Shown: positions 27,401 to 39,335, counted from the first letter of the stretch. The stretch is 64,000 bases of DNA from Rhodamnia argentea (GCF_020921035.1 NC_063156.1:13094501-13158500), one strand, 5' to 3'. A program made the numbers and translations. Notes: a model not told the origin generated them from the sequence alone.

Positions 27401-28157
27401 TTAGTTGATATACAAAAACAGATCATTAGATTTTTAGGCACTTGAATAGCCTTTTAACATCTTTACAAAGACCAATATCAGCATACTTTTCTCAGACATG
27501 TATCCAAATTGGCAAAGCTGCCATAGCAAACTTATTCGATAATTTCCACACCCTTCACTTCTGGATCCACATAAAAATGCTAAGCAATTGTGTTTTTTCT
27601 CCTCACAGCAAAAAATAACAAAAATGACAGGGAAGAAACAACTACTTGCATTCTTGATGCAAGTGGTACCACATTAGGACAAAACAATTTCCATCATAAA
27701 TCACACAACAACCGCAGCAACGACAGGGATGGAACAATTACTTGCATACCTCGGCAGCCTCCATGAGGCGGCCCTCGTCCTTGTACAGTATGCCACAGTG
27801 GGTCAGGGCACAAGCATTCTGCTGATCCAACCTTATGGCTTCTGCAAAGCTATCAAAAGCGAGCCTCCCCATATTCTGCATCTGCAGGCATATGCCTTTG
27901 CCAATGTAAGCCTCGACATTTGCGCTGTCTTTTTCCAAGATACTCTCATACAATGCCAGAGCATCCGCAAACTTGTTCCTGCTTCGTAGTATGTTGGCAT
28001 AAGAGAGGGCATCCTTCCCCTCGAATATCTTCTTCGGTGAAGCACCAGAAACAGTTGTGTCAGCAGCAGGAGAAGACCCCGATGCTTTCATGAAACCATT
28101 TTCAGCAATTAGATCCTTTCCACCCCCATTACCAGCATCCTTTTCTGTCCACGCCAT
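12445..28157 (-). CDS. SPY: SPINDLY, protein O-fucosyltransferase (TPR + GT41)
   Basis: SPY is a nucleocytoplasmic O-fucosyltransferase that modifies DELLA repressors and other proteins, restraining gibberellin signalling. Seventeen coding exons in order: 28157-27750, 24935-24774, 24671-24496, 24392-24317, 23319-23191, 22254-22135, 22057-21989, 21884-21803, 21143-21049, 20382-20318, 18864-18666, 16627-16433, 15499-15405, 15154-15019, 14886-14669, 14067-13940 and 12854-12445. They join in frame to 920 residues, close to Arabidopsis SPY. The N-terminal half is a series of TPRs (for example YYNLGVVYSEMMQYDTALNCYE, NNLGVIYKDRDNLDKAVECY split across exons). The C-terminal half is the GT41 catalytic region with PLVIGYVSPDYFTHSVSYF, DILVELTGHTANNKLGMMA, VTWIGYPNTTGLPTVDYRITD and DTFPYAGTTTTCESLYMGVP. 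Introns 6 and 12 have GC donors (CAG|GCAAAG and CAG|GCATGT). Intron 1 is 2.8 kb. A 'tgcag' acceptor at about 28188, upstream of the ATG, suggests a 5'-UTR intron. Confidence 0.96.
13476..13676 (-). other. Unexplained open frame inside SPY intron 16
   Basis: A 66-codon frame (containing LHVLAALKDIMNCEKELF) lies within the intron between the last two SPY coding exons. I do not recognise it. It is not flanked by splice sites that would keep the SPY frame, so it is either chance or a fragment of captured sequence. Confidence 0.2.
15368..15400. repeat. (GA)n microsatellite in SPY intron 13
   Basis: An interrupted GA tract adjacent to the donor side of SPY exon 13, preceded by a short GTGCGTGTGCGCGCG purine-pyrimidine run. 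Length variation here could affect the splice environment, because the exon 13 donor lies within a few bases. Confidence 0.8.
17768..17839. repeat. 36-bp tandem duplication in SPY intron 11
   Basis: Two adjacent, near-identical 36-bp units beginning GACGAAAGAAATCAAGTTTC, differing by one base near the end. Recent slippage or duplication in intronic DNA. Confidence 0.85.
26041..26880. repeat. 420-bp tandem duplication in SPY intron 1
   Basis: Two head-to-tail copies, 26041-26460 and 26461-26880, each 420 bp. By eye they differ at roughly ten positions (for example 'tgaattatggaga' versus 'tgaattacggcga') with no length difference. Both contain 'cccatggaaaagatgtca' and end with 'aaacccaaagcc'. 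No open frame of note. The duplication adds to an already large first intron. Confidence 0.95.
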
Positions 28158-29100
28158 CTATCATACAACTTTGTGTTTGCCTTTCCTGCACGGAAAGTGT
28201 TAAAAAGCAAAACCAGAACGAAAATGACTCCTTTCTGAAAACATGCCAGAGGCAATAACTAGCCATCCATCATTGTGAAAACAAATGACGTTCTAAATAT
28301 GCATAGTCAAAATGATGAGCTCCACAAAGCTCAAAATCAAACAACATAACTTCAACTCAAGCTTTCCCTCGCTATCTTGACCTGACCTAATTCGATGCTT
28401 ATACCTGCCCACTCAGACGACAACTACGACTTAAAAAAAAACCCTAACAAAGAAAAGGCGAATATCTTAGAAGAAACAACGCCCTATAAAGCTTTCAAAG
28501 TTGTGCATTCAGCACGCCAAGGGGGTTCTACCACAGACCGCGAACGAAACCTGCCTGTAATCCCACGTACGATCACACCCCGGAGCTCAAAAATGCAAAA
28601 GCACCGACATTGGTGCGCACCCATGTCCAGAGAGAGAGAGAGATTAGGGATTCGAACCTCACATTCAGCAAAACGAAGTTCGAACGCGGACTAGAACACG
28701 ACGCAGCTCCCCTGGTCCGGAGACACGCGACGACGGTTCGCGATCAAAAGGCGACTGGCAACTTCAGCAAGCCTAGCCAACCAGGCCCTTCACCGAGAGG
28801 AGGGCACGACGAAGACGACGACAACGAAGAAGGAGAGGAGGAAGAAGAAGAAGCAGTAGTTTCGGAGGGGTTTGAGGGTTTTACGCGTCTCTCTCTCCGA
28901 CACTCGCAGTGGCTCGATTCAAAACCAACCCGCCGCGAGAGAGAGAGAGATGGGTCCTGTCCGTTCGTTGATTACAACATTTCGCAGTTGCGGGGGACGA
29001 TGCTTTTGCTCCTTTTTTCCCCCTGTTCTGCACCCTTTCTTGGCATTTTATACCATTGAATGAACCGGGAAGGTGTCTTTTACTCCTTCCTTTGCTAAGT
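28158..29100 (-). promoter_or_regulatory. SPY 5' UTR and promoter region
   Basis: GC content rises upstream of the SPY ATG. A 'tgcag|gaaagg' acceptor at about 28188 suggests a leader intron, with a non-coding first exon somewhere in about 28600-29000, where two short GA/CT tracts (about 28628-28643 and 28939-28950) lie. The exact transcription start is not visible. Confidence 0.4.
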
Positions 29101-29911
29101 TCCATTCCAAATTGTCTTTTTCTAGAGCGGGAGTGATTTCTTCTTTTGTTTTTACCAACATTGCATGGTGATTGATCCCCATATCGACCTAAAGGAAAAT
29201 ATAGGGGGGGTCGTCTAAGCTCTCAAGGCTAAGGTTCTACTTCGATGTACTCATTCGAGTTCTTTTCTTTTTCTTTTTTAAGAGATAAGTGCCTTTGAAA
29301 GTCCTAAAATTTATCACAAACATGCAATTGAATCTTAAAACTTTCAAAAATTACAACTAAATCATAAAACTTGTCGAGTTAGTTCGATCGGATCCTTATG
29401 TTACCCACGTGCTGACGGAAAATGGTGACATGGCGTCCTTTTTTTTTTATGATCTTCTCTATTCTTGTGATGCTGACATGGCTAAAACGATATCGTTTTT
29501 GTCCAAATACGACTTTTAAATACAAATTATATTTAAGTTATATTAAAAGATAAGCATTTTTTATTAGTCAAGTTAGACGAAATTAACGAAATGATTTGAT
29601 TGTACCAATTAGACAAATTTTAAGACTTAATTGCGTCTTTTTGAAAGTTCTAGAATTCAATTGCACTTTAGAAATAAATTTTATGGCTTTCCATACATTT
29701 TTTCCTTTTTTAAATTATAAAAGTGCGATGCGAGGCCAAGTACACCTTGAAATGCCGTCTACAAAAAGCACCTGGAAAGACATTTTTGCGTTGACCTTGA
29801 CCCTGGGTTCTCTAATGACTAGCCCCCCACCATATTTCGATTCTATTCTAGTGCGATTTACTGTTGCTCGGTCTTGGATTTTCGCCAGCCAATCGCACGT
29901 GCCGATCGGTC
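29101..29911. other. Intergenic, degenerate repeat DNA
   Basis: AT-rich DNA with phrases such as 'aaagtcctaaaatttatcacaaacatgcaattgaa' broken into imperfect repeats, and again near 29610-29670. It resembles the 'aggactaaattggca' intergenic repeats seen at 34940-35035 and 36160-36240. No gene is visible. Confidence 0.4.
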
Positions 29912-30182
29912 TAACGGGGTAGACATGGCCAGTTCAAAAGAACCGCCGGTTCCGATTCGAGAATCGACCCTTGAAGGGACCGGTTCCGGTTCTGTTTTTT
30001 AATTTTAATTTTTAAAATAATAAAATAAATATAATAAATTATAAATTATAATCAAATTGTACATTGTAATAAAATTTGGAGAAAAAAGAGAGAGAGGAGG
30101 AATAGGTTTGAACTTAATGAATTATCATTAAGCGCCTACATATCTTCTTGGGAATAGAAGAATCAAATTTCATGTAGTTTTT

Positions 30183-30623
30183 TTACCTTTGATAACCCCA
30201 ACTTACCTCATCGTCAATCGTCGCTACCCATTGTGGTACTCGTGGCGATAGTATATCCACAATCATCACTAAAAAATCCGTGTTCTCAATCCAGCTCTTA
30301 GTGTTAAAATCTAGCGTTCGTCCAATCGTCAACACAAGTTTAAGCTTCCACAGACTCCGGACTAATCTTGAACGGCGAGAGTCTAAAACTAATCCTCTAA
30401 TGCTAAATGTTTGTTCAAATGCAACTGTTGATGAAGTGATTGCTAATATTTGGCGAGCGATAAGGGCGAGAACTGGGTAATCGATTGAGTGACTCTTCCA
30501 CCACTCTAGGATTTGAAAATCTGTACTATGTTCAACATCACAAAACTTAAATTGAGTGGTTAAATATTTGTCTAACTCGGAAATACTACATGTTGCCCCT
30601 TTTTCTTGTCTACTCTTAAGCAT
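30183..30623 (-). pseudogene. hAT transposase C-terminal dimerisation domain
   Basis: 146 codons ending the transposase. It contains ELDKYL, ILEWWKSHSIDYPVLALIAR and SSTVAFEQTFSIRGLVLD, the hAT dimerisation signature in which usually Ser-x-x-x-Glu-Arg-x-Phe-Ser appears. Here 'EQTFS' replaces the usual 'ERxFS'. The stop codon lies near the left terminus of the element, as expected for a minus-strand gene. Confidence 0.85.
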
Positions 30624-31312
30624 ATTGTACCATCTACTAAATGAACTACCAGTTTCTCTTCGTGAGGCAATAGATTGTAAAGATCCATAATCACTTAAAT
30701 CATATCTATTACAAAATTCTCCATATAATACTACTATAGATTCTTTAACATCTCATTGTATATTTGAAATATCTATTGAATCTTCCAAATATAAACAATC
30801 ATAATAATACACATTCAGATAATCTAGTAAATCATCTAATTTAATACGTTGATAAAAAATAATATCAACTGAATAGATAAGAGGAATTTTGAAATAATAA
30901 TGCAATCATTTTTCTCGCATTACTAAAATAGTCCGATCTAATTCAGTATCTTTTTCATATTCACTAAAAACACCACCAATATTAACACACTCTATTAAAA
31001 ATAAATGCATAGTAGGATAATAAATACCAGATAAAGTATTAGTATTATCATTAAAAATTTTCAAAAAATCTAAAAAAATTTTGCAAACGTCCCAATGTTA
31101 CAGGAGTAAAGTAATTTCGGGAATATTTTGTGAAATAAACATACATAATAAATCTTTGTAATCAAAAGTTTGAAGAAGCAACTCATAGGTAGAATTCTAA
31201 CGAGTCGGAATATATTTTGGAAACATTTTTTCCATTTTTGCATGTTGTTTACAAAATTTTCCCCATGTTTTTATAAAATGGGCACGACTTCATAAAAATT
31301 TAATTGCACCTT

Positions 31313-31525
31313 TTATTGGGGGAGAGAAGTCTCAAGAGTTCGTAAACCATCTTGTACACATAAATTTAAAACATGGCAAGCATATCTAATATGAAAAAAT
31401 TGTCCGCCAAAAGAGGATTTGCAAATATTTTCTAATTCGGGAATAGAAGTGGTATTTGCGGCGGTATTATCAAAACCAATTGAAAATACTTTATTTATCA
31501 AATTATATTCTTCTAAAACTTGCAT
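31313..31525 (-). pseudogene. hAT transposase central fragment
   Basis: A 70-codon open stretch containing FSIGFDNTAANTTSIPELE and HIRYACHVLNLCVQDGL, the conserved hAT motif in which an Asp-Asn pair is followed by a Cys-His-x-Leu-Asn-Leu block. It is separated from the N-terminal fragment by stops in frame. Confidence 0.8.
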
Positions 31526-31956
31526 AATTATTCTATAAATATTATGAGAAGAATGTTTTTATCAAAAACTCAAAATGCAATAAGTCTTTTTTGAATAGTC
31601 CAGTCGTCACCTATATAAGAATAAATTTACCAAGGATCACTCCAAATATCGCTACCTAAATGTACATGTCCATTGAATTCCGTAAAAAATTTTCCTAAAG
31701 ATTTTTTTTTTTTTTTATAAAAATGCAAAAGTTCGCGTTTAAGAGTACTTTTTAAAATAGTTGGTGCTTGCGGAATCAACACAGTATTTATCAAATATTT
31801 CAAATTAAACTTTTCACTAGTAGTAAACGGAGCATAATCAAGGGCAACATATTCAACTAATGTTTGTTTATAAAGTACATCAGTGTAACGAAATAAAGGA
31901 TGATTATTATAATTGGCGTACCCGAAAATTTGTTGTTGTCTAGCGTCAATCCTCGC

Positions 31957-32307
31957 TTACGTTGGATGTTCTTTCGTTAGATGCCGACAAAATGTTCCGT
32001 AGCCGTCTCCTTTCGTAAATTTGTATGTTTGCAAACAATATTTACAATTTAAATTATACTTACATTCGTTTTTATCACGTACCTTGTCGAAGTGCAGCCA
32101 CAAGTTGGATGTACTCTCTCGGTTCTTCCGTTCCGGCTCATTCGCCGTCAACATTTTTTCGACACCGGTAGGAAAATAAAGACTTTCTTGTGTTGGGACG
32201 TGCTCGACGGTCGGAATAGGAACAACGTTGATATTATCGTTGTCGTCTTCCCAACATGCATACTCACGAGGATTATATCCAGGAATAGGATACTCGGAAT
32301 CTCCCAT
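31957..32307 (-). pseudogene. hAT transposase N-terminus with BED zinc finger
   Basis: First 116 codons of the broken transposase. A BED finger is visible near the C-terminal side: a Trp-Leu-His-Phe core, then Cys-x2-Cys (NCKYC) and His-x5-His (HLTKEH). Reading continues in the same direction below 31957 after a stop, with recognisable transposase-like residues down to about 31710. Confidence 0.8.
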
Positions 32308-32746
32308 CGCAATCTTTGTCTTTCCAGTATTTACGCTTCCACTTGCAATTTTTAAGAGAATTGATCGGAAATCCGATTGAAAGAATTGATGCGGGATTGA
32401 GAGAATTTAAGAGAATTATTGAAAGGATTTGTGAGAAAAATGAAAGGGGGTGATAGGTATTTATAGAGATGGGGAGAGTTATTTAACTAAAAAAAAAAAT
32501 TTTTTTGGCACATGCAACGGCCCAAAGAGCCGTTGCTTTTGGGGTGGGGGGGGGGGAGGCGGCCACGGGCGGTGGGGAAAGAGCTGTCTTTCCCCACCGG
32601 GCCCAACCCCCCAACTTTTTAAAAAAAAAACTTAAACGGGTTGAAATTGGCCCGAAACCGCCGGTTCCGACAATTATGGAACAGCGGGCCCGGTCAACGG
32701 GCCGGTTCCGGGCTCCCGGTTCCATTTGGTCATGTCTATAACGGGG

Positions 32747-34140
32747 TACTATAAATTGGATTTGAGCCAGTTATATTAACTTAAGGATGCGTTTGTCTCA
32801 TGAAAAATAAATAATTTTTAAAATATTTTTAAAAAATGATCGCTTGCATCATGGGCAAATTATTCCAAACGGAACAAACAAAGTTTAAGTGATTAATGGT
32901 TCGTCCGCGATTGCCCCTTTTAAGTGTTTAGTTGTCGTGCCAAAGATGATACTTGACCTATCAATCGGTCTTCATACAGTCCATTCCATCGCAAGACATC
33001 ATCAATCGGTCCTAAGACAATTGTCAAGTTGTCGGCACTAAACTTGATGATTGGTCTAGCGGCCCACGGGCTCGCCCTACCCATGTGGGGTGCAAAGAAT
33101 GCTTTGACCGGATTTGGGTAAAGGCAGTTTAGTTATAAAAGCTCTGCCCGCCTCGAAAAATTTGGACAACAAGTTTTCCGTCATGGGTAGGCTTGGACAT
33201 CACATTAAGTTCGACTTAAAGATTCGCGCCGCCGGTTGCTTTTAGTCTCAAACCAAATTTCGGTTGCCATTGATCTCGGGTCCCTCCTATTCGGTCTAGG
33301 TCGGGTTGGATCGGTTCGGGGTCACCATCTATATAATTTGATGGCTATCAATCGATCAGCAAACGTCGCCACTTGGTCCTTGTATACTTTCATCTAAAGA
33401 ACAAGTACTAACGTACAGAGGAGATTTCGAATTTTATTTGGTTCATCTCTTTCAAAAGTACACCAAGCTGAGAGGATAGATTTTGATGGATTGGTTTCAC
33501 TTTTTCGAACTTTGAGGGGAATAAATTGATTAAAAAAAAAAAGTTCATCAAAGGACAACATTTTCAATCAAGCCGGAAGTATCAAAACCATGTTGTAATT
33601 TTTCATTAATCATTGGCGATTCAAGCGATTGATTTTATTTGATTGCTCAAACAAAAACTTATAAGAAGTATCACAAGTTGTAGACTATGACCTTTTCATT
33701 TTGTGCAGTGAATCAAGCTATTCTTGCATTAGTTTTTTAAGAGGGCCATCTTTCCCCACTTCACGAAATACTGTCGCACAGATCGCAAAACCCTTGACTC
33801 GGGAATGCAAAGGGGATGACATGACACAAGAGCGAGGTTGTCGTGCTCTTAATAAGGTGACAATGAAAAAACTAAATATCCGGTCTATGAGAACAAAGTT
33901 GAAAGCACTAATCTACTTCTATGTTAGAATGATCCAAATCCTTAACCGAATAATTACCAAATAAATAGTAAATCCTAAACCTTTAACATTTTGCAATGTA
34001 GTTCTTTTGGGTAATTTTGATTGGAAATTACTGATGTAAACGATGACCATTGATGTGAACAATTTTTTTAATCAAAATTTTTAATTTTTTATAAATACTT
34101 TATTTTTTCTTATTATTTTTTTTCCTTTTTTTTTTCCTAC
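32747..34140. other. Intergenic, no gene seen
   Basis: AT-rich DNA. The part at about 32780-32880 ('aatgatcgcttgcatcatgg') resembles 35595-35640 ('aagtgatcgcttgtatgat'), so both may be pieces of one repeat family. No coding region is supported. Confidence 0.4.
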
Positions 34141-34143
34141 TAA

Positions 34144-34717
34144 GGCCCTATTTGGTTCAGCATTGCAAATGAGCATTGGGGCTCTAAAGTCCCTTGGCCA
34201 AATGCAAATAGTGTTTGGTTCATTTTTTGACTCACTTTGGGAAGATGCAATTGCATCTCAAATGCTCTCCAAAGTCCCTTAGCTCCAACTCCAGAGCATT
34301 GCAAATGAGCATTGGGGCTAAGGCACTTTGGCGAAATGCAACTAATTTTTTTATTATTTTAATTTTTTCACCTTTACTTGCCGCCACCGCGGCCACAGGT
34401 TGCCGCTCGCCGCCGCCGGTCACCTCGCCGGTTCTTGCCGCCGGTCGCCGCCGCCGGTCGCCGCCGCCGCCGGCTGCCCGCCGCCGATGTGCCACCGCCG
34501 GTCGTCGCCGTCGCCGCCGCCGCCTTTTTTTCAAAAAGAAAAAATATTTTACAAAGTTCATTTTTCACCAAACAACATTTTCGTCAAAGTTGTTTTTTAA
34601 ATGTGTTTTTAAAATACACTTTAGCAAACACTGCTTGCATTTTGAAAAAGGCCTTTAGCCGAAAGGTATTTGCATTTTCTCAAAGTCTCTTGGCCAAATG
34701 CTGAACCAAACAGAGCC
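34144..34717. mobile_element. Tourist-like MITE (PIF/Harbinger type) with CCG-rich core
   Basis: The left end GGCCCTATTTGGTTCAGCAT and the inverted right end GGCTCTGTTTGGTTCAGCAT match at 18 of 20 bases. Both sides carry the trinucleotide TAA (34141-34143 and 34718-34720), the TTA/TAA target duplication typical of PIF/Harbinger elements. A 'cattgcaaatgagcattggg' phrase occurs twice inside (about 34161 and 34302). The centre (about 34380-34525) is an extreme CCG/CGC-rich block with open frames on both strands. These are composition artefacts, not genes. Confidence 0.8.
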
Positions 34718-34939
34718 TAAGTCTAACGTGGGTCGTCGACCACCACAGGCAAGGGCCGGTGACCTTTGTTGTCCATTGGGAGCCTTAGAAGGATAAAAGA
34801 AATTAACAAATTAAAAAAAAAGTATAAGAAATGCAAAAATTTGGCCACATCGGTACCGATCGTGCCATATAGGATAGTGATGTCCACGTTCGGTGATTGG
34901 AGGCCAAAATTGGCCGGAATGATTATATTGACAAATTGT

Positions 34940-35035
34940 CAAAAGGTCTAGGACTAAATTGATTAAATTAAAAAGTTTAGGACTAAATTGGCATTTATAC
35001 AATAGGTTTAAGACTACATTGGCATCTAAATCCAG
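34940..35035. repeat. 'Aggactaaattggcat' intergenic tandem repeat
   Basis: Three imperfect units built on 'taggactaaattg...' with about 35-bp spacing. A related block occurs at about 36160-36240. This kind of low-complexity, slowly drifting repeat is common in plant intergenic DNA. Confidence 0.5.
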
Positions 35036-35104
35036 TTCGCCTTTTTAGTAGCTTAGACATACAAAATTTTATAAAGAATCATGCAAATAGGGTTAAGAAA
35101 CTAA

Positions 35105-35499
35105 GGGTCTGTTTGATCATATTGTTAAGCGCCGAAATTAAAAATTTATCACTTTATGAAATTAAACTTGTTCCCTAATCTTACTTAAGATGGATTTAAA
35201 GGACTCAATTAAGTGAAACAAAAAACTTAATGTGATAAGTAAGGGAAGAATTACTTAATTCATTGAACAGAAAAAATAATTGATCACGCTTAGAATCTTC
35301 CCAAATACATTGCTAAAACATACCAATAGTGATTGTTTTCTATGTTTGACAAAAAATAATAATAGTCATGTTAAATCATCAATTTCTAACTATTACCAAA
35401 CCACTTTTAGATTCTATTTTCGGCATTTAATATATTTGACAGTTACAATTGATCACTTGAATTTTCAAAACTTATTTTCCAGTTTTACCAAACAGGACC
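35105..35499. mobile_element. Second Tourist-like MITE
   Basis: Left end GGGTCTGTTTGATC against inverted right end GGTCCTGTTTGGTA gives an imperfect inverted repeat. The element is flanked by TAA at 35102-35104 and 35500-35502. Length is 395 bp, AT-rich, no coding capacity. The ends fit the Tourist consensus less well than the element at 34144, so the call is less sure. Confidence 0.55.
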
Positions 35500-35502
35500 T
35501 AA

Positions 35503-38500
35503 GTTAATTTGCAGCATTGAGTTACTTGCTCAACTTGAAAGTTCGAACACCAACTTACACTCTGTTCGCTATGAATTATTTGGACAAATATTTTCTTAAA
35601 GTGATCGCTTGTATGATTGTATCATTTGAAGTAATTAATCAAAGAAGAACATGTTCATTATAAATAACAATTCATATCTAGATATTTCTGTAGGCAATGA
35701 AAATAGTTTATGTTTATTCATTTTGTTAGCGATACAAGCGATTATTGTTAGCATAATATTTATGAATCATCCGGAAAATTACCTAAAAATCCTAAACCTA
35801 TTGCAATGTCAACTCAATTCTAAACTTTTTTTTTCACAATTTTGGCCGAAAATTGCGGATGCATACGTCGATTGTGCCACATAGGACGACTGGTGTTGAC
35901 ATGGACAAATTTTACTAATATTTTAATAATTGTTTTGATTTTTTTTTTACTTTTTTATTTCCCTTTTATTTGTATTTTTTCTGGACTCGCCGGCCCTAAG
36001 CCAGGGACAAAATAGAAAAAGAAAAAAATTATAAGAAAATTTCAAAAATTGTTAAGATATTATTAAAAGTTGTCCATATTAACGCCGATCATGCCACGTA
36101 CGACGGCCGGCATCCAGGTTAGCTATTTCTGGTCAAAATTGGCAAAACGTAAAAACATTTAGGATTGAATTGGCAAAAAAAAGTTTAGAACTAAATTAAC
36201 ACAATTGCATTAAGTTTAGAAGTTTTTGGTAATTTTATCTAAGCCATCCATTTTCCAAAGTCTAATAATAATTCAAGAGTTTGCAATTTTTGTCCACTTT
36301 GTATTTTTCAAATGTCAATAGTTTATACTTGTTTTTTATGACTCCCTTTCTTGAATGATCTCTCATGGATTGGCATACGTCTTATTTTCCCCAACAAAGA
36401 AAGAGGAAGTTCATAACGACATATTAGATAATCACCGTTTAGAACTCATCAACTGTGGCCCCACCAAAAGAGAAGTATTGTCATAATCATAAATGGTGAT
36501 ACATACCACCAAAATTGGCATCATTTGAAGAAGAATCAATCCTTCTCTTATAGGTATAGATAGGGACGTTTACATGTAATGATGCAACGATGACAATAAC
36601 AACCCACCTAATAGAGGATATGAGTTACCAAACAAAGATGGGAGCTAAATAGGAAGGATTTGAAGAAACACTTTCCCATGTAATTTTCATTTGTCTTGAC
36701 CTTCAGATCCATGAATTTTCATGATGCATATCCACTTCTCATAATTATAAGATTCCGATTTATGGTTTAACATTTCAATATTCACAAGTATCCCTTTTCC
36801 ATGTTTTTTTCACTAGTCTAATACGTGCATAGTATATGAAGTCGAGGCACTTTATATATTTCTTAAACGACAGCGAAGCTGCGACCGCCTTATTTTTCTA
36901 TAATGCAGAGGGGTTCTTTATGATCTCTCGAGCCACTGATATCCGAGGATCCTCGGGGATTTATAGAAGTGCCCGCCAATTCCGAGCAAGATTATCATTG
37001 CACAGCGTCCGGCGAGCTGCAATCCAGTTCTTTGTTACTGGCAAGATGATGCTCATCAAGCAGGAGTTTGCTCAAAGAACTCTCTTTTATACACGAGGGG
37101 AAACTCTGTAGGGAAGCAAGATACGGGGCAAGAGAGAGAGATTTGATAGCCTAGCAGATGGAGGTGCATAACCCTGCAATTTCCCGACCCTATCTGGCAA
37201 TTGCAAAGTAGGAATCGGATTTGAAGTGCTATTCGGTTCAGACTACAGGTCAACAACTTCATTTTCATCCTTTCTGCAAACTAAGAGGAGCAAACTTCAC
37301 GGCAACTCCAGAGCCAACAAAGATAACCATTTGTCCTAGGTTCAGTCAAACTAAAAGATCCGGGGTTTCTGTCGTTTTAAGATCTCCTGGCGGGGAGTTC
37401 CTAAGGACTTAGACAGTCATCTGATAGAACTCTAGAATGGTTGGAAAAAACAGCAACGAAATGACTGCAGGTCCGTACATCAAGCGATGCCCTTTGCCTG
37501 CTAGTCAAGGCGTTCATTGTTCCCAAATTGGAAGAGGGTCACCTGCACAATGATCAAAATTCAAACATATGCAGTTTCAATAATGCCCTTAAAAAGCTAA
37601 AGCATTCTGCTCTTGAACCAATGTCAACACAAGTCCCCTGCTTTAACCAATGACAAATGAGAAATCAGTCAATAAGATTGATTCTAGAAAAAGAAAGCAA
37701 AGAGAGACAGTCTCTCTTGCAACAAATGCAATGAATTAGTGCTTCCCTATGTACCACGAAAACTTAACAAAGCAACAAAGATAGAAAGCTCCACTAGTGG
37801 GTTGGAGAATTAATGTATGGAAAAGACATATACTGTTCTCTACCTCAGCTTCGCTAGACTGCCACTTTGGCTCCAAGCGTCAAGCTAAATGTTTTGCAGC
37901 TTATTGAAGCAACTGCTTCAGAAATCAGCTTATTGAAGCAACTGCTTCAGAAATCACACCAAAAGAATCCATGAATAAGCTCACAATCAACAAAGGGATT
38001 TTGCCAGAGGCAATTTGGTGATGCAGAAATGTGATAAACTCCTGAATGCAAAGGCATGCTTTGTAAATCTTTCAGGCTTAGTGCACAATGAAGTCATCTA
38101 TTCTGATGAATACAGACCACCAGCTGCTATTCTTTTGCACAGGTATCATGTCCTTCAGTAACTCAATAACAGAGTCATAGTGAGTCTAGACAGCACTCGA
38201 AAGGGATATGGCCACCGCTAAGTGCAGGTCAGTTTTAAACCCATCTCTCGCACAGGAAATTGGGTAGAGAAAAAATGTGAAAAGAAGAATAAAATATAGG
38301 AGATAAAATCTCCGATTCAATCATAAGAGATATAACATCAACTTGTAGTTCTGGAGTCAGCAAACTCACCTCCCTCTGGATTATGCAATACAACCTCAGA
38401 CGATCGCACTAGCAGTCAAGGGCTTCAAACATCAAATCAAAAACAGCAACTTGGAGAATGTTTCTTTTTAATATTTTTCTTTTCTCTCTTCTTTTGACTG

Positions 38501-39335
38501 ACTTGGAAGTGGACTGCGTTGCGATAAACCCAAGAGGATTCCAGAGACAATGACATACATAAGATAAATGTAAGCCAAACATTGCAAAGGCTACAAAAAT
38601 GAATTGCAACATTAGCTACAAACATTTCAAAGAGTCTTCCCTGCATTTCTTTGGCATAGATTGGTAACTGAAGATTCAGTCGGTTCAGACAAGCTCCCTT
38701 CATGAATGTTTAACTATGCACAGAAACAAATCTAACTTCAGAACGGAATCAGTCATCTACTTGTCTAAAGCTTAACAACAGTCTCCATGAGCATCTAAAA
38801 GGAAAAAAATTACAGGAACACAACAAAAATGATCTTCAGAAGATTAGATTGCGCCAAGGAACTATCCATTTTAGCAGCATCAACATTGATAACTCGGATG
38901 CGAGGTTAAGCATCACAAACGCAACATAATCAGAAAGCAAGCACCGTACACACTCTAAACTCGAAGAACCTTTCTTACATTCCTCGCATGGAATATTCTA
39001 TCCAATTGTCTGGAGAAACATTGTACATTGAGCCTCAAGTATTAACAGAGACCTACCAAATTATACCGCGGACAACTTGTACTGAGACTGAATGATGCTA
39101 AACACTGTCATCAGAAAAAACCACGCAGAACTGGCTAAAATCAAGCTTTTTCACCGCCAAAAGTTACAGAGTCAACATAGATATTGGCCATACGCCATTA
39201 AATTACCCCTTTTCACTAACCCTTTACACGATTGTTTTTATCAACAAAATCATACTCATCATAAACCAAGTCCTATACGCCCAAGGCAACAAAAAGTATC
39301 ATCTCCACATACGATAGGATTCAATTTCAGTGGCG
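35503..39335. other. Intergenic, no gene recognised
   Basis: Mostly AT-rich sequence with no frame I can link to a family. The right part (about 37400-39300) is less repetitive and could be the 3' UTR and downstream DNA of the S40 gene or a non-coding transcript. I see no direct evidence for either. Confidence 0.4.
37897..37954. repeat. 29-bp perfect tandem duplication
   Basis: Two adjacent copies of a 29-bp unit beginning CAGCTTATTGAAGCAACTGC. It is non-coding. Confidence 0.9.

Larger units (their letters stand above)
29920..32738 (-). mobile_element. hAT-superfamily DNA transposon, complete ends, decayed
   Basis: The left end is TAGACATGGCCA; the right end, read inward, is TAGACATGACCA, a 12-bp terminal inverted repeat with one mismatch. 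The element is flanked by identical 8-bp direct repeats TAACGGGG at 29912-29919 and 32739-32746, the size hAT elements generate. Length is 2819 bp. The minus strand carries broken transposase: a BED-type zinc finger, a central hAT segment and the C-terminal dimerisation domain, in order. Between them are stop codons and a likely frameshift at the A/T run near 31700. The element can no longer encode its own transposase. Confidence 0.93.

Noticed and set aside
30280..30480. Plus-strand frame inside the hAT element
   Set aside because: It is antisense to the transposase dimerisation domain, which explains the open stretch.
34232..34704. Several long overlapping open frames on both strands rich in Arg, Pro and Ala
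   Set aside because: They fall in the CCG-rich core of a MITE; all frames are open because the triplet composition lacks stops, and no family motif appears.
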